DNA from: Aureococcus anophagefferens
Lineage: Eukaryota > Sar > Pelagophyceae > Pelagomonadales > Pelagomonadaceae
Length of the DNA stretch: 64,000 nucleotides
Assembly (NCBI RefSeq): GCF_000186865.1
Contig: NW_008705562.1
Location: 2,830,821 to 2,894,820, forward strand
Direction of reading: 5' to 3'
Shown piece after piece: positions 9,914 through 19,359 of this stretch. The position numbers were made by a program, and so were the translations under genes. Positions within the stretch are counted from its first letter, which is position 1, and each line of letters opens with the position of its first letter. The notes under the pieces are model-generated. The model made no database searches. It was given only the letters and a program-made list of their open reading frames with translations, and was not told the DNA's origin.

Positions 9914-10756
9914 ATGAAGCGGGACGGCGCAGCCATAAATGTTCCACCTAAGCCCTTTTCAGCCGATCGTGCGGAACGCGCTGTCTCGGAGGGGTCGAGG
10001 ATGGGGGCAATGCTGTCTCGGCTCCCCGACGAACTTCTCCGTACCCTCGTCCCTGACTTTCTGACGCCTGCCGAGCTAGCTCGATTCTCGGCAACCAATC
10101 GCCGTGGGCTGTCCTTTGGGCGCCCGACAGAACAGTGCGAGCACAGGTGGACTTTGGAACGTGGGAGCAGCGACGAGATATTTCGCTGTTCGACTCGCTT
10201 CATTTCGCGCCATCGCTACCTTCCCCTGAAACGTCTGCCGTCAGCGGCATTGGCTGAAAGCGCACGTGATCTCCGGGGCTTTTGCCGTGCGTGTGGCGTG
10301 GAACGCATGCGACGTTCGGCAGCGCTCGTCTATCGTACACAATGCAGCGCAAGAGACACAAACCGCGGCTTCTTCCGAGCCATTAAGGCTCCGATTGGGC
10401 ACCTACAGGATGATGCTATCAGTTGCTTGCCTCAATACACACCTCTTCACAAATGCATCATGGCAAGGGACGTGCCCATCGAGCCCGACGTAAAGGCGGG
10501 CGACACGGTTGAGATTGACATGCAGGCGTACGGTATCCTATCCCTTGCACGACCATCCGCAAAAACGGAAGGCGTTCGCGTTTTGGAACATGCAACTCTC
10601 GAGCCCGTCGCTGGTGAGGCTGAGCCCAAGGCGCCGACCTGGCAGCCATGGTCTGGGACGAAGCTGGACCCGGAAGAGGCGAAGGAACTCCGCAACGACG
10701 CGGGTGAACTGAGACTCGTCGGACTGCCGGCGTTCCATCGCCTGAGTATCCGCTAA
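9914..10756 (+). CDS. F-box-like protein, unknown function
   Basis: A 280-residue frame from the first in-frame ATG (MKRDGAAINVPP); a second ATG at 10001 (MGAMLSRLPDELL) starts right before the F-box-like helix bundle LPDELLRTLVPDFLTPAELARF and may be the true start. F-box proteins recruit targets to SCF ubiquitin ligases. The central part has a Cys pair (FCRACGVE) and there is no obvious substrate-binding repeat. Base composition is clearly less GC-rich than neighbours and third positions are nearly unbiased, as in the two ankyrin genes of this window, so it may be a fast-evolving or recently acquired gene. No intron is evident. Confidence 0.6.
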   Translation: MKRDGAAINVPPKPFSADRAERAVSEGSRMGAMLSRLPDELLRTLVPDFLTPAELARFSATNRRGLSFGRPTEQCEHRWTLERGSSDEIFRCSTRFISRHRYLPLKRLPSAALAESARDLRGFCRACGVERMRRSAALVYRTQCSARDTNRGFFRAIKAPIGHLQDDAISCLPQYTPLHKCIMARDVPIEPDVKAGDTVEIDMQAYGILSLARPSAKTEGVRVLEHATLEPVAGEAEPKAPTWQPWSGTKLDPEEAKELRNDAGELRLVGLPAFHRLSIR

Positions 10757-11030
10757 ATTTAGACGGAGGCATATCAGCGAACTGAGATACTTAGTGGGAA
10801 GTACGAGCCTCAGAGTACGATTAGGCTTGTGCCAGCGCACGCCTCAGCGTCAACAAAGCTCGTGTTGAGGCCAACATCGGCGAGTGCCTCGGACTGCCAA
10901 AGCTCTGCCAAAGTGACTGCCACACCTGTGGACAGGCTTGCCATTGGTCGAGCTCGTCTCTTCGGTCTGGCGGCAGGTTCAAAGCGCGATATGGCGTCGC
11001 AAAGGACGAGCTAGACACGCGCCGGCAACC

Positions 11031-12700
11031 ATGGCGATCAACGACGACCTGCGCGAGGCCCTGCTCGACGCCGCGCCGAAGCCCCTCGAGGCGCTGCGGC
11101 GGGACCTGCTCGACACGTCGCGGGACGCGTCCGAGGACCCCGTCGTGGACGCGCGGCGCTGGGAGCACCTGGGCATCTTCTTCGGCCTCACGTGCGCGTC
11201 GCAGTTCGCGTGGATTATGTACAGCGCCGCGCCGGCGACGGCCGCGGCGGGCTTCGGCGCGACGGCCGGCCAGGTCACGTTCGTCTCGACGATCTACCCG
11301 CTGCTCTACCTGCCCGGCTGCGTCCTCGCGGCGCGCGCGACGAAGCGCGGCGGCCTGCGGGGCGCCATGCGCGAGGCGTCGGCGTGGATGGCCGCCGGCG
11401 CCTCGGTCAAGGTCGGCGGCTCCGCGCTCGGCTGGTTTCTAAAAGACGGCGCGGCCGCCTACGGCTGCGTCGTCCTGGGCCAGGCGCTCATGGCCCTGGG
11501 GCAGCCCCACCTCGTCAACGCGCCCGCGCAGCTCGCGCAGGAGTGGTTCCCCGCGAGCGAGCGCGAGACCGCGGCGACGGCGGGGCTGCTCGGCAACATC
11601 CAGGGCAGGACAAGAGAGCGAAATTCCCAACTTCAAAGGCTCATATCTCGGCCGTTTTCCACTCGTTTCGGCTGATTTCGGACGAGCGATCATCTCTCGG
11701 AACGGTCTCGAAGCATGGATGTGGTTTTCGTAACGCGCGCGCGCGGAACACTCACGTTGAAGCGACGTTGAATCACCCTTGCTGCCCAGGCAACATCGTC
11801 GGACAGGCGCTCGGCGAGGCGCTGTCGCCGCTCGTGTGCTCGGCGACCGCGGGGTGGCTCGGCGACCGCGGCGCGTTGACGGTCCTCGCGGGCGCGTCGC
11901 TGCTGCCCGTCGGCGCGTGCGGTCTGTGGTGCGCGAAACGCTTCCGCCCCTCGCCGAACCCGCCGAAGCTCGCGACGTCGTCGCTCTGGCGCGACTGGCG
12001 CCAGCTCCTCGGCGACGCGCACTTCCGGCGGCTCTTCTTCGCGTTCTGCGTCGGTTTGGGCGTCTTCAACGCGCTCCTGGCCATGGTCGCCCAGTGGCTC
12101 GCGCCCTGCGGCTACAGCGCGACGACGGCGGGCGCGCTCGGCGCGACGTTCGTATTGGTCGGCGTGCCCTGCGCGGCGCTCGTGGCGCTGCGCCTCGACG
12201 CGACGCGCGACTACAAGGGCTACGTGAAGCGCGTCGCCGGCGCGGATTTAGCCTTCACGGCGCTGCTGTGTCTCGCGGCGACGCGCGGCGCGGCGCCCGC
12301 GCTCTATTTGGCCTTCGGGTGCCTCGGGGGCTCCATCGTCGCGACGTCGGCCGTCGTCATGGAGACGGCCGTGGAGGCGACGTACCCGACGTCGCCGGAG
12401 GTGCCCACGGGCCTGCTGTTCTGCGCGGGCAACACGCTCTCCATCGCGTCCATCTACGCGATCCAATTTCTGTTGGAGCTCCAGGGCGGCGCCTGCGAGG
12501 GGCTGTCGAGCGTCGGGACGGGCCACCACGCGCCCGTCGCGCTCTTCCTCCTCGCGAACATCTTCCTCTGCTTTTTGCTGCTCGTCACCTACGACGGGCC
12601 CCTCCGCCGCCTCGACGCGGAGCGCGCGCACGCCGTCCGGCGGAGCACGGACACGCTCGCGTCCCTCGCGCCCCGCGACTTCGACGACCTCGCCGCGTAA
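11031..12700 (+). CDS. FLVCR-type major facilitator transporter (one introner intron)
   Basis: Exons 11031-11592 and 11790-12700 join to 490 residues. The join reads LLGNIVGQALGEALSP across the intron, matching the FLVCR family block where a conserved GN-Q-G sits in helix 5. The N-terminus has WEHLGIFFGLTCASQFAWIM (helix 1 with the family FQW-like motif), FVSTIYPLLYLPG (helix 2) and QAMLALGQPHLVN-like helix 4 followed by EWFPASERETA, the typical loop. About 12 membrane helices are visible. FLVCR-type proteins export heme or carry choline and ethanolamine at the plasma membrane or in organelles; the substrate here is unknown. The intron is a family A introner with a GC donor from the target duplication. 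Confidence 0.85.
11601..11789 (+). mobile_element. Introner element, family A, in FLVCR-like gene
   Basis: A 189-bp insertion flanked by the exact 8-bp duplication GCAACATC (11593-11600 and 11790-11797). The ends are imperfect inverted repeats, CAGGGCAG at the left and CTGCCCAG at the right. The spliced intron is 11593-11789: the donor is the GC of the left duplication and the acceptor is the terminal CAG of the element. It is about 90 percent alike by eye to the elements at 51973 and 60907. It has no coding capacity. Confidence 0.93.
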
Positions 12701-12748
12701 TCGACCGACCATCGTGGCAGGTTAGAGGGGGATGCGGGGTGAGGTTGC

Positions 12749-14320
12749 TCAGAAGGTGCCGAGCATCCACGCGGGCAGGTCGTCGTTCGCGTCCGCGGGC
12801 TTCTGGACGCCGGCGCCCGCCGCCGCGGGGCGCGCCGGCGCGGGCGGCGCGGCGGGCGCGGGCGTCGCCCAGGACGAGCCCCACGACGACGAGTTCATCG
12901 CCGGCGGCGCCGGCGGCGCGGCGGGCGCGGCGGCCGCGCCCCAGGAGGAGCCGTAGGCCGCGGGCGGCGGCGCCGGCGCGGCGGCCGCGGGCGTGCCCCA
13001 GGACGAGCCCCAGGAAGACGCGAGCGCCGGTGCCGGCGGCGCCGCGGGACGCGCCGGTGCCGGCGGCGCCGCGGGGCGCGCCNNNNNNNNNNNNNNNNNN
13101 NNNNNNNNNNNNNNNNNNNNNNNNNNNNNNNNNNNNNNNNNNNNNNNNNNNNNNNNNNNNNNNNNNNNNNNNNNNNNNNNNNCGCGCGCCGGCTGGGGCG
13201 GCGGCGCGGCGCGGGCGGGCGCGGGCGGCGCGGCGGGCCGCGCGGGCTGCGGCGGCGCGGCGGGCCGCGCGGGCTTGGGCGGCGGCTCGGCGCGGGCCGG
13301 CACGGGCGGCGCCGCGGGCCGCGCGGGCTGGGGCGGCGGCGGCGCGGCAGCGCGCGCGCCCGGCGGCGGCGGCGCGGGCGGCCGCGGCGGCCGCGGCGGC
13401 GCCGCGGCCTCGACGGGCGCGTAGACGACGGGCGCCGGCGCGGGGCCGCCGAGCGCCGCGAAGGGGTCGGCCGCGTCCGGCGCGGGCGTCGGCGCGAGCA
13501 GCGCGTCGCCGAAGACGTCGCCGCCGGAAACCGACGACTCGCGCGGCGCGAAGAGGCCCCCGAGGGGCGTCTGCTTGCCCACGGGCGACCGCGGCGAGCC
13601 GAGCGGCGACGGCGACGGCGCGGCCCAGGAGCTCGCGGCGCCGAGGGAGCCGCCGCCGTCCTCGGGCGGCGGGCCCATGCCCACGGTCGTCGCGTAGGTC
13701 GCGACGCGGGCGTCGATCCTGTGCTCCTCGGCCCACGCGCTCGACGCGCGGCGCGCGCGCGTGAGCACGTCGGCGCCGCCGGGCTTCGTGCCGCAGACCT
13801 GGAGCGACCGGCGCCGGCCGCCCGTGTGGCTCACGAGGGGCGGCGCGCCGGCGACGAGGATCTTCGACTGGCGCTTCTCGCGCCTCTTCTTCTTCGGGGC
13901 CGCGACCGGCTCGGGCCGCCGCGGCGACCCCGACGGCGTCGACTCGGGGCTCCCGACGGGGTCCGCGGCGGGGCTCGCGGCGGGCGCCGCCGCCTCGTGC
14001 TCGAGCCGGTCGAGCCGCGCCATCGTCTCCGCGATCGACGGCGCCTTGCTCGGCGCGGCCGTCGCGCCGCCGGACGCGGGCCGGCTCGGCGGCGGCGCGG
14101 CGGGCGCCGGGCCCGCCGCGGCCTCCTTCTGCTTGGCCAGCGCCTTCTCCTGCATGGCCCAGAGCATGTCCGCGCCGGCGTTCGACTTGCGCTTCATCGC
14201 CGCGGCGGGCGCCGCCGCCGCGGGCGCCGCGGGGGCCGCGGGCGCCGCGGGCGCCGGCGCCGGCGCGGAAGCCTCGGGCTCGGCTTCGGATTTCTTTTTG
14301 AAGAGGCTGAAGCGGCCCAT
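12749..14320 (-). CDS. Low-complexity Pro/Ala-rich protein with Trp-Gly repeats, contains assembly gap
   Basis: About 523 residues including a 100-N gap. The protein starts MGRFSLFKKKSEAE (a basic amphipathic start that could bind membrane), has a charged helix (DMLWAMQEKALAKQKEA), a basic patch KKKRREKRQSK that could be a nuclear signal, a long Pro/Ala array built on ARPAAPPAP units, and near the C-terminus three copies of SSWGSSWG-like units spaced by Pro/Ala. The end is LPAWMLGTF. Short DPF-like (DPFAAL) and SSWG motifs are reminiscent of endocytic adaptor tails such as NECAP or epsin partners, but this is weak. The true length is unknown because the gap falls in the repeat. Function is unknown. 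Confidence 0.6.
   Translation of the reverse strand: MGRFSLFKKKSEAEPEASAPAPAPAAPAAPAAPAAAAPAAAMKRKSNAGADMLWAMQEKALAKQKEAAAGPAPAAPPPSRPASGGATAAPSKAPSIAETMARLDRLEHEAAAPAASPAADPVGSPESTPSGSPRRPEPVAAPKKKRREKRQSKILVAGAPPLVSHTGGRRRSLQVCGTKPGGADVLTRARRASSAWAEEHRIDARVATYATTVGMGPPPEDGGGSLGAASSWAAPSPSPLGSPRSPVGKQTPLGGLFAPRESSVSGGDVFGDALLAPTPAPDAADPFAALGGPAPAPVVYAPVEAAAPPRPPRPPAPPPPGARAAAPPPPQPARPAAPPVPARAEPPPKPARPAAPPQPARPAAPPAPARAAPPPQPARXXXXXXXXXXXXXXXXXXXXXXXXXXXXXXXXXXARPAAPPAPARPAAPPAPALASSWGSSWGTPAAAAPAPPPAAYGSSWGAAAAPAAPPAPPAMNSSSWGSSWATPAPAAPPAPARPAAAGAGVQKPADANDDLPAWMLGTF
13083..13182. other. Assembly gap of exactly 100 N
   Basis: One hundred N, probably a placeholder of unknown true size, inside the Pro/Ala repeat array of the preceding gene. 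Repeats of similar sequence border both sides, so collapse of a longer array is likely. Confidence 0.95.
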
Positions 14321-14741
14321 GGTTTCTGTACGAGCCCTGGCGCGCGGAGGACGGCGGGGTCTTGATGGCTGGCGCGCGCGGAGATGTCCGCGCGGCGGTC
14401 GGCGTGCGGCGGCGGAGAGGCGGTCTGCGAGCTCGGAGGAGGTCGGAGGCGGCGGTCGGCAGCGCGGACGACGGTCGGCGGCGGATGGCTGGCGCGCGGA
14501 AGACGGCGCGACGACGGCTCAAGCCGATTCGATCGTCTCGCTGCCGGCGTCTGCGCTGTGGCAAGCGCCGCCGCCTGTGGCAATTCCCCACTGCGAGCGG
14601 CACTGGCGCCTGCGCAGGACGCCGCCGTCCACTGGCGCCTCCCGCGCCTGTGAGACCCCTTTGAGCCTCTTGTCCCCCGCGGTTCCTCCCGGCCCCCCTA
14701 CGTTTAGAGACGCGTCAAGGCAATTTTTTTGCGGGGCGCGC
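14321..14741. other. Gene-free divergent intergenic region
   Basis: 421 bp between the divergent Pro/Ala-rich gene and the zinc-finger gene. The first half is a run of GC-rich imperfect repeats related to GGCGGTCGGC. The second half is more mixed and ends in a T-rich tract just before the ATG at 14742. I see no credible gene; it presumably holds both promoters. Confidence 0.5.
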
Positions 14742-15515
14742 ATGGCGGACGAGGCCTGCTCCCGCTCGCGGTCGCGCGTCGCGCGCGCCCTCATCAAGTC
14801 GCGGGGCCTGGTGCCGCGCCACGAGCTTTTCGGAGGCGGGCTCCCCGATGCGTGCCCGCTGGTTCACGACATCTTCGGCGCGCACGAGGCGGCGAAGAAG
14901 GCCGTGCGGCACAACGTCTGGCGCTGCAAGTTCTGCGGCAAGTCCTTCGTGAGCGAGGCCTGGCTCGACAACCACCTCGCGCTCAGGCACGCCGACTCGC
15001 TGCCGTCCAACGGCACGGCCTACTGCCTCGGCGACCTCTGCGACGTGCTCGACTGCGCGGCGTCGCCGCACCTGGCGAGCACGCCCCTGGACCGCGACCG
15101 CCGCGACCGCGTCGACGACGACGACCGCGAGCGCCGGCGGCGCCGCCGCGGCCGCGCGTTCAAGCGGTCGTCGGAGCTCGCGACGCCGTGCGACGCCGCG
15201 TCGCTCGAGGCCGCCAAGGCGCGCTGCCGCGCCGTCGTGTCGGCCTGCTTCCCGCCGGACGGCGGGCCCCACGCGGGCCTCTGCGAGCCGCGCTGCTCCA
15301 ACGGCCGCGTTCTCGTCGACCGCGGCGGCCGCGGCGGCCGCCCCGACGACGGCGGCGCGCCGGGCGGCGGCGCGCCGCGCGTCTACGCCGCCTTCCTCGT
15401 CGTCTTCTACGGCATGCTCCTCTACTTCTACAAGCAGCGCCGCGACGCCGCCGGCCGCGCGCCGGCCCCCTCGCGGCGCGCGGCCCCGGCGAAGCGCGCG
15501 GCGCGCCGCGACTAG
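14742..15515 (+). CDS. C2H2 zinc-finger protein with C-terminal membrane anchor
   Basis: A 257-residue frame starting MADEACSRSRSRVARAL. Residues about 62-85 form a single C2H2 finger, WRCKFCGKSFVSEAWLDNH followed by LALRH (Cys-x2-Cys, x12, His-x4-His). It is followed by TAYCLGDLCDVLDC, a Cys-rich block often found after this finger in a conserved eukaryotic family whose members carry one finger and a C-terminal helix. Residues about 215-232 (VYAAFLVVFYGMLLYFY) make one membrane segment, leaving a short basic tail. Topology suggests a tail-anchored or type II endomembrane protein. The exact role is unknown. Confidence 0.7.
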   Translation: MADEACSRSRSRVARALIKSRGLVPRHELFGGGLPDACPLVHDIFGAHEAAKKAVRHNVWRCKFCGKSFVSEAWLDNHLALRHADSLPSNGTAYCLGDLCDVLDCAASPHLASTPLDRDRRDRVDDDDRERRRRRRGRAFKRSSELATPCDAASLEAAKARCRAVVSACFPPDGGPHAGLCEPRCSNGRVLVDRGGRGGRPDDGGAPGGGAPRVYAAFLVVFYGMLLYFYKQRRDAAGRAPAPSRRAAPAKRAARRD

Positions 15516-15725
15516 AGCGCGATTGTTACTACGGCACATTTTACCCATGTTTCCTCGGCTTCGGCCCGGCTTCGGCCGCAGCCCGAGCAGCGCGAGATCG
15601 CACCCCCCGGGTGCCCGCCTCAGGCGACCGACGACGCGGCGCGCGAGTCTCGCATTTCCGAGCCGACGCTTGCTCGGGCTCCGTCAAGGGCTCGAACGCA
15701 CGCCTTGGCGTGTGGCATGACGGCC

Positions 15726-16758
15726 ATGGCAACGAGCCAGGACTGGTGCGCCGGCCCCGCCGCCGCCTCCCGCCGCGACCCATGACGACCCGCGCAGGCA
15801 TGGGCTCCCAAACGCCTTGCTCAAGAGCCGAGAGCTCGCCTCCGAGCGGCGGCGGCTCGTCGTCTTTCTGGACTACGACGGCACGCTGACGCCCATCGTC
15901 GAGGAGTCGGCGCGCGCGCGGCGCCGGCAGCACCCCGGCCCCGGCGACGCGCGCGACGACGCGATAAAAACGGGCGAACGCGCGCGCGCGCGCGCGACGG
16001 CCCGAAACCGCCCGAAACCGCCGCAGGCGTCCGCGCGCATGTCCGCGGCGATGCGCGACGCGCTGCGGCGGCTGGCGAGCCGCGCGACGGTCGCCGTCGT
16101 GAGCGGCCGCGCGCGGGAGAAGATCCGGGAGTTCGTGGACCTCGGCGACCTCTACTACGCGGGGAGCCACGGCTTCGACATCGACGGGCCCGGCGGGCTC
16201 CGGCACGCGGTGGCGCAGCACACCCTGCCCCTCCTCGCCGAGGCGCGGCAAGCCCTCGAGGGGAAACTCGGCGCCGTCGAGGGCTGCGCCCTCGAGGACA
16301 ACCGCTTCTCCGTGTCCGTGCACTGGCGCAAGTGCGCGCCGCGGCGCGACGCCATCGAGCGCGTCGTCGACGACGTGCTCGCGTCGCCGCCCTTTGCGGG
16401 CGCGCTCCGCAAGAGCGAGGGCAAGTGCGTCTTCGAGCTCCGGCCGGACGTCGCCTGGGACAAGGGCTCCGCCGTGCTCTACCTCCTCGACATGCTCCGC
16501 GCGCGCGACCAGGCCGGCGGCGCCGACGCGCCCGAGTCGTGGTACCGGGGCGTGCTGCCCGTCTACGTCGGCGACGACACGACGGACGAGGACGCCTTCC
16601 GCGCCCTGTCGCGCTACGACGCCGTCTCCGTCCTCGTCGCGCCCAAGGCCGAGGCCGAGCGGCCGCGGCTCACGCACGCGACGCACACGCTCCGCGACGT
16701 CGACGACGTCCTCGCCTTCCTCGACGCCCTCGCGAGCATCCCGCCCGTCGCCTCATGA
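15726..16758 (+). CDS. Trehalose-6-phosphate phosphatase (two small introns inferred)
   Basis: Proposed exons 15726-15745, 15798-15909 and 16027-16758 give 287 residues. The 5' end reads MATSQDWHGLPNALLKSREL after removing a 52-bp GT-AG intron; without it there is no in-frame ATG. A second, 117-bp GC-AG intron (15910-16026) is a multiple of three without stops, but its product is unlike the family, while the splice gives the usual short link between TPIVEES and MSAAMRDALRRLA. HAD motifs are clear: FLDYDGTLTP (DxDGT nucleophile), VVSGR, and GDDTTDEDAF. The enzyme dephosphorylates trehalose-6-phosphate to trehalose in the cytosol. It is a stand-alone phosphatase with no synthase domain. The phosphatase identity is firm; the first exon is a model. 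Confidence 0.8.
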
Positions 16759-16860
16759 CACTAATTAATCGGTCGCGCCCGCCCGGAAGGACGCGGGGGG
16801 CGGGCGGCTCGCCGGGGCGCGTCGCTACAACGAGGCGCCTCCTCTCCTAGCAGGATGAAC

Positions 16861-17682
16861 TTAGCAGGCTAGGTGGAATGCGCACTTGTTCCCCCCGTAG
16901 ACCCATGCGAACTCGACGATGAGCCCCGCGGCGTCGTCGGGAAGGGACCGACGATAGCATTTGGACACTGCGCCGATGAGAGCACGACGATTCCGGCGCG
17001 CATATTCCTTGAAACCGCCCGCCGACTCGATCGACGACAAGAGCGCGGCACCCGATGGTACGAATTCCTTTCGAGGAGCCGGGTTCCTGGAGCCAGGCCC
17101 GCTCCAGCCCTGGAACAGAAGTTCATAGCGACGCATGGTGCTCACGCTCATCTCGGCTCCAGCTTGAAGCATGATTTTAGCGATGTCCCGATTCCATGCC
17201 TGCAGGGCAAGCTCGAGGGGAGTCTCCCCACCGTTGGTACGTTCGTCGATGCGGGCACCAGCCTTGAGCAGACGCGCAACGCACGCCTTCGAAGACGAAA
17301 AACATTGCTTCTCCATCATATCGGCTTCATCTTTCTGACGGTGGACGTTTTGAAGGTGACCTTTGAAGTCATAACGTGTTTGGAACTTAGGTCGGAGCAT
17401 CACAAAGTGTAGCGGCGTGTGGCCAGTGCAGTTCCTCGCATGAGGATCTGCGCCTGCGTCCAACAACACATTCACGGAGGCATAATCGCAGAGGCCACCG
17501 AGCCTAGCCGTGTGGTGAAGCGGCGTGTAACCGTGTTTATCCGACGTGTTTACACTGGCTCCGCTCTGTATCAACGACTTCAACGCCAAAGCGCGCCTGC
17601 GGCATTTTTCCGGGCACACTTGACCATCTCTTTTAGCGTATATGTCGTGGGAGAGAGCGAGGAGCTGCGAGTCGGCGCTCAT
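16861..17682 (-). CDS. Ankyrin-repeat protein
   Basis: 273 residues from ATG at 17682. Three or four ankyrin repeats are visible: HGYTPLHHTARLGG with VNVLLDAGADPHARN, then GHTPLHFVM, then VARLLKAGARIDERTNG with GETPLELALQ, and IAKIMLQAGAEM. The C-terminus ends with a helical LPDDAAGLIVEFAW block, the F-box-like tail common on stramenopile ankyrin proteins. Repeats like these bind protein partners. GC content is close to 50 percent, far below neighbouring genes. The partner and role are unknown. No intron is evident. Confidence 0.8.
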   Translation of the reverse strand: MSADSQLLALSHDIYAKRDGQVCPEKCRRRALALKSLIQSGASVNTSDKHGYTPLHHTARLGGLCDYASVNVLLDAGADPHARNCTGHTPLHFVMLRPKFQTRYDFKGHLQNVHRQKDEADMMEKQCFSSSKACVARLLKAGARIDERTNGGETPLELALQAWNRDIAKIMLQAGAEMSVSTMRRYELLFQGWSGPGSRNPAPRKEFVPSGAALLSSIESAGGFKEYARRNRRALIGAVSKCYRRSLPDDAAGLIVEFAWVYGGNKCAFHLAC

Positions 17683-17894
17683 CGACACTCACTTCGCGCT
17701 CGAGCTACAAGTAGCTGGTCGGATGTAGCGCGCCCTGTCAGCTGAGGGCACGGGGATAAATCAAAGCAGTGCCATGCTTGACCAGCGACGAGTCCGGGGC
17801 AACGTCGGCTAGGTGGCGTACTATTGTAGTAGCACCGTATGGAAGCTGCCCGCTGTGCTATCTGAGCCTGCGCCACCGAGCCGCCACCGCGACC

Positions 17895-19346
17895 ATGGGC
17901 ATCAACATCCTCGTGCTCACGTTCGAGTACGACGCCTTCACCTTCAGCGGCAACGGCGTCTACGCCCAGTCGCTCGTGCGGGGCCTCGAGATGGTGGAGG
18001 GCGTGAGCGTGGACGTCGTCTGCGGCGGCCCCTTCGGCGCCGAGAACTGCCAGCCGCCGAGCAAGGCGGCCGTCGTCGTGAACCTGCCGCGCTGGGGCCA
18101 CCTCGACGCGAGCTGCTGCTTCCGCGAGTTCGCGGCCCAGGTGAACGCGCGCCTCGACGAGTACTACGAGAGCCGCGCGTGGCCGGACCTCGTGCTCGGC
18201 GTCGACTGGCACGTGCTCCAGGTCTACGAGCACCTCTCGCGGAAGAAGCCCCTGCCCATGGTCTACCTCAACTTCCGCGTCTTCTCGCGGTCCGGCCCGC
18301 CGGGCGCGTCGCAACACGGCGCGGCCTTCTTCAAGGCCCAGGAGTTCGCGATGATGGACCGGTCCTGGCTCACGCTCGCCCTCAGCGAGACCGACGCGGC
18401 CTGCCTCCGCGAGCTCCACCCGAACGCCGAGGTCCGCGTGCTCCTGCCGCCGATCCGCGCGGACGTCATGGCGCGCGCGCAGCGGCCGCTGAGGAAGGCG
18501 GACGTGCCCGAGCGGCACCTCATCACGTGCTGCGTGCGCCTGAGCGACGAGAAGGAGCCGGAGCGCTTCGTGCGGCTCGTGGAGAACCTGGCGGAGCGCA
18601 AGGCCTTCGACGGCGTCTTCGGCTACAAGGTCGGCCTGCGGCCCGTGCTCGTCACGGGCCGCTGCGACGTGGACACGCCCCTCGTGCGCCGCTTCCTCGA
18701 CGCCCACCCGGAGACGGACGTCTACGCGTTCCTCGACGCCGAGGGCCTCGAGGAGCTCTACCGCAAGTCGCTCCTCCACGTGCACCCGCCGGCCTACGAC
18801 CCGTTCGGCATGGCCGTCGCCGAGGCCGCGGCCTTTGGGGCGCCCACGGTCTTCCTCAAGGGCGCCGACGTCGGCGCGAAGACGATCCTGCAACGGGGCG
18901 ACACGCCGGAGCTCGACCCGCGCACGGGCAAGGAGCTCTTCGACCAGGACGCGTTCTTCGAGTTCGACCTCGACGACGACCACGCGGGCTACGTCGCGCC
19001 CGAGGACCGGCCGACGACGGCGGACCTCGAGCAGCTCGACGAGTTCGACCGGCGGCGCTGGATCCACAAGCACGAGGACGCGGTCACGGAGCTCCTGCGC
19101 CTCGTCCGCGACGAGTCGCGGCTCCGCGACGTCGGCCGCCTCGCGAAGAAGCGCGCGCTGCCCTGGACGGAGAAGGCCCACGGCGCGCGGCTCATGGACT
19201 TCCTCGTGCCCATCCTCTCCGAGGCCCAGGAGGCGAAGCGCCAGCTCCAGGTCAAGGAGGAGCGCGTCCGGCCCAAGGGCGGCCGCGTGCGCCTCCAGAA
19301 CTTCCGCCGGCCCGAGCCCGCGCCCATCAAGAAGTGCTGGGTCTAA
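17895..19346 (+). CDS. GT4-family glycosyltransferase
   Basis: 483 residues from ATG at 17895 (MGINILVLTFEYDAFTFSGN). The N-terminal Rossmann fold has the GT4 glycine-rich start (TFSGNGVYAQSLVRGLE). The C-terminal half has a second Rossmann fold with TCCVRLSDEKEPERF (donor-binding Lys/Glu region) and the retaining E-x7-E motif in YDPFGMAVAEAAAFGAPTVF at about residue 302. A charged tail follows, ending KKCWV. GT4 enzymes transfer sugars from nucleotide donors with retention, in the cytosol or on membranes. Donor and acceptor cannot be read from sequence. The stop is 13 bp from the convergent CD36-family stop. Confidence 0.85.
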   Translation: MGINILVLTFEYDAFTFSGNGVYAQSLVRGLEMVEGVSVDVVCGGPFGAENCQPPSKAAVVVNLPRWGHLDASCCFREFAAQVNARLDEYYESRAWPDLVLGVDWHVLQVYEHLSRKKPLPMVYLNFRVFSRSGPPGASQHGAAFFKAQEFAMMDRSWLTLALSETDAACLRELHPNAEVRVLLPPIRADVMARAQRPLRKADVPERHLITCCVRLSDEKEPERFVRLVENLAERKAFDGVFGYKVGLRPVLVTGRCDVDTPLVRRFLDAHPETDVYAFLDAEGLEELYRKSLLHVHPPAYDPFGMAVAEAAAFGAPTVFLKGADVGAKTILQRGDTPELDPRTGKELFDQDAFFEFDLDDDHAGYVAPEDRPTTADLEQLDEFDRRRWIHKHEDAVTELLRLVRDESRLRDVGRLAKKRALPWTEKAHGARLMDFLVPILSEAQEAKRQLQVKEERVRPKGGRVRLQNFRRPEPAPIKKCWV

Positions 19347-19359
19347 GCACGGGCGAAGC

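Noticed and set aside
13083..13182. A domain bridging the gap in the Pro/Ala-rich gene
   Set aside because: The N run has no information; its round length of 100 suggests a placeholder, so the protein across it cannot be stated.
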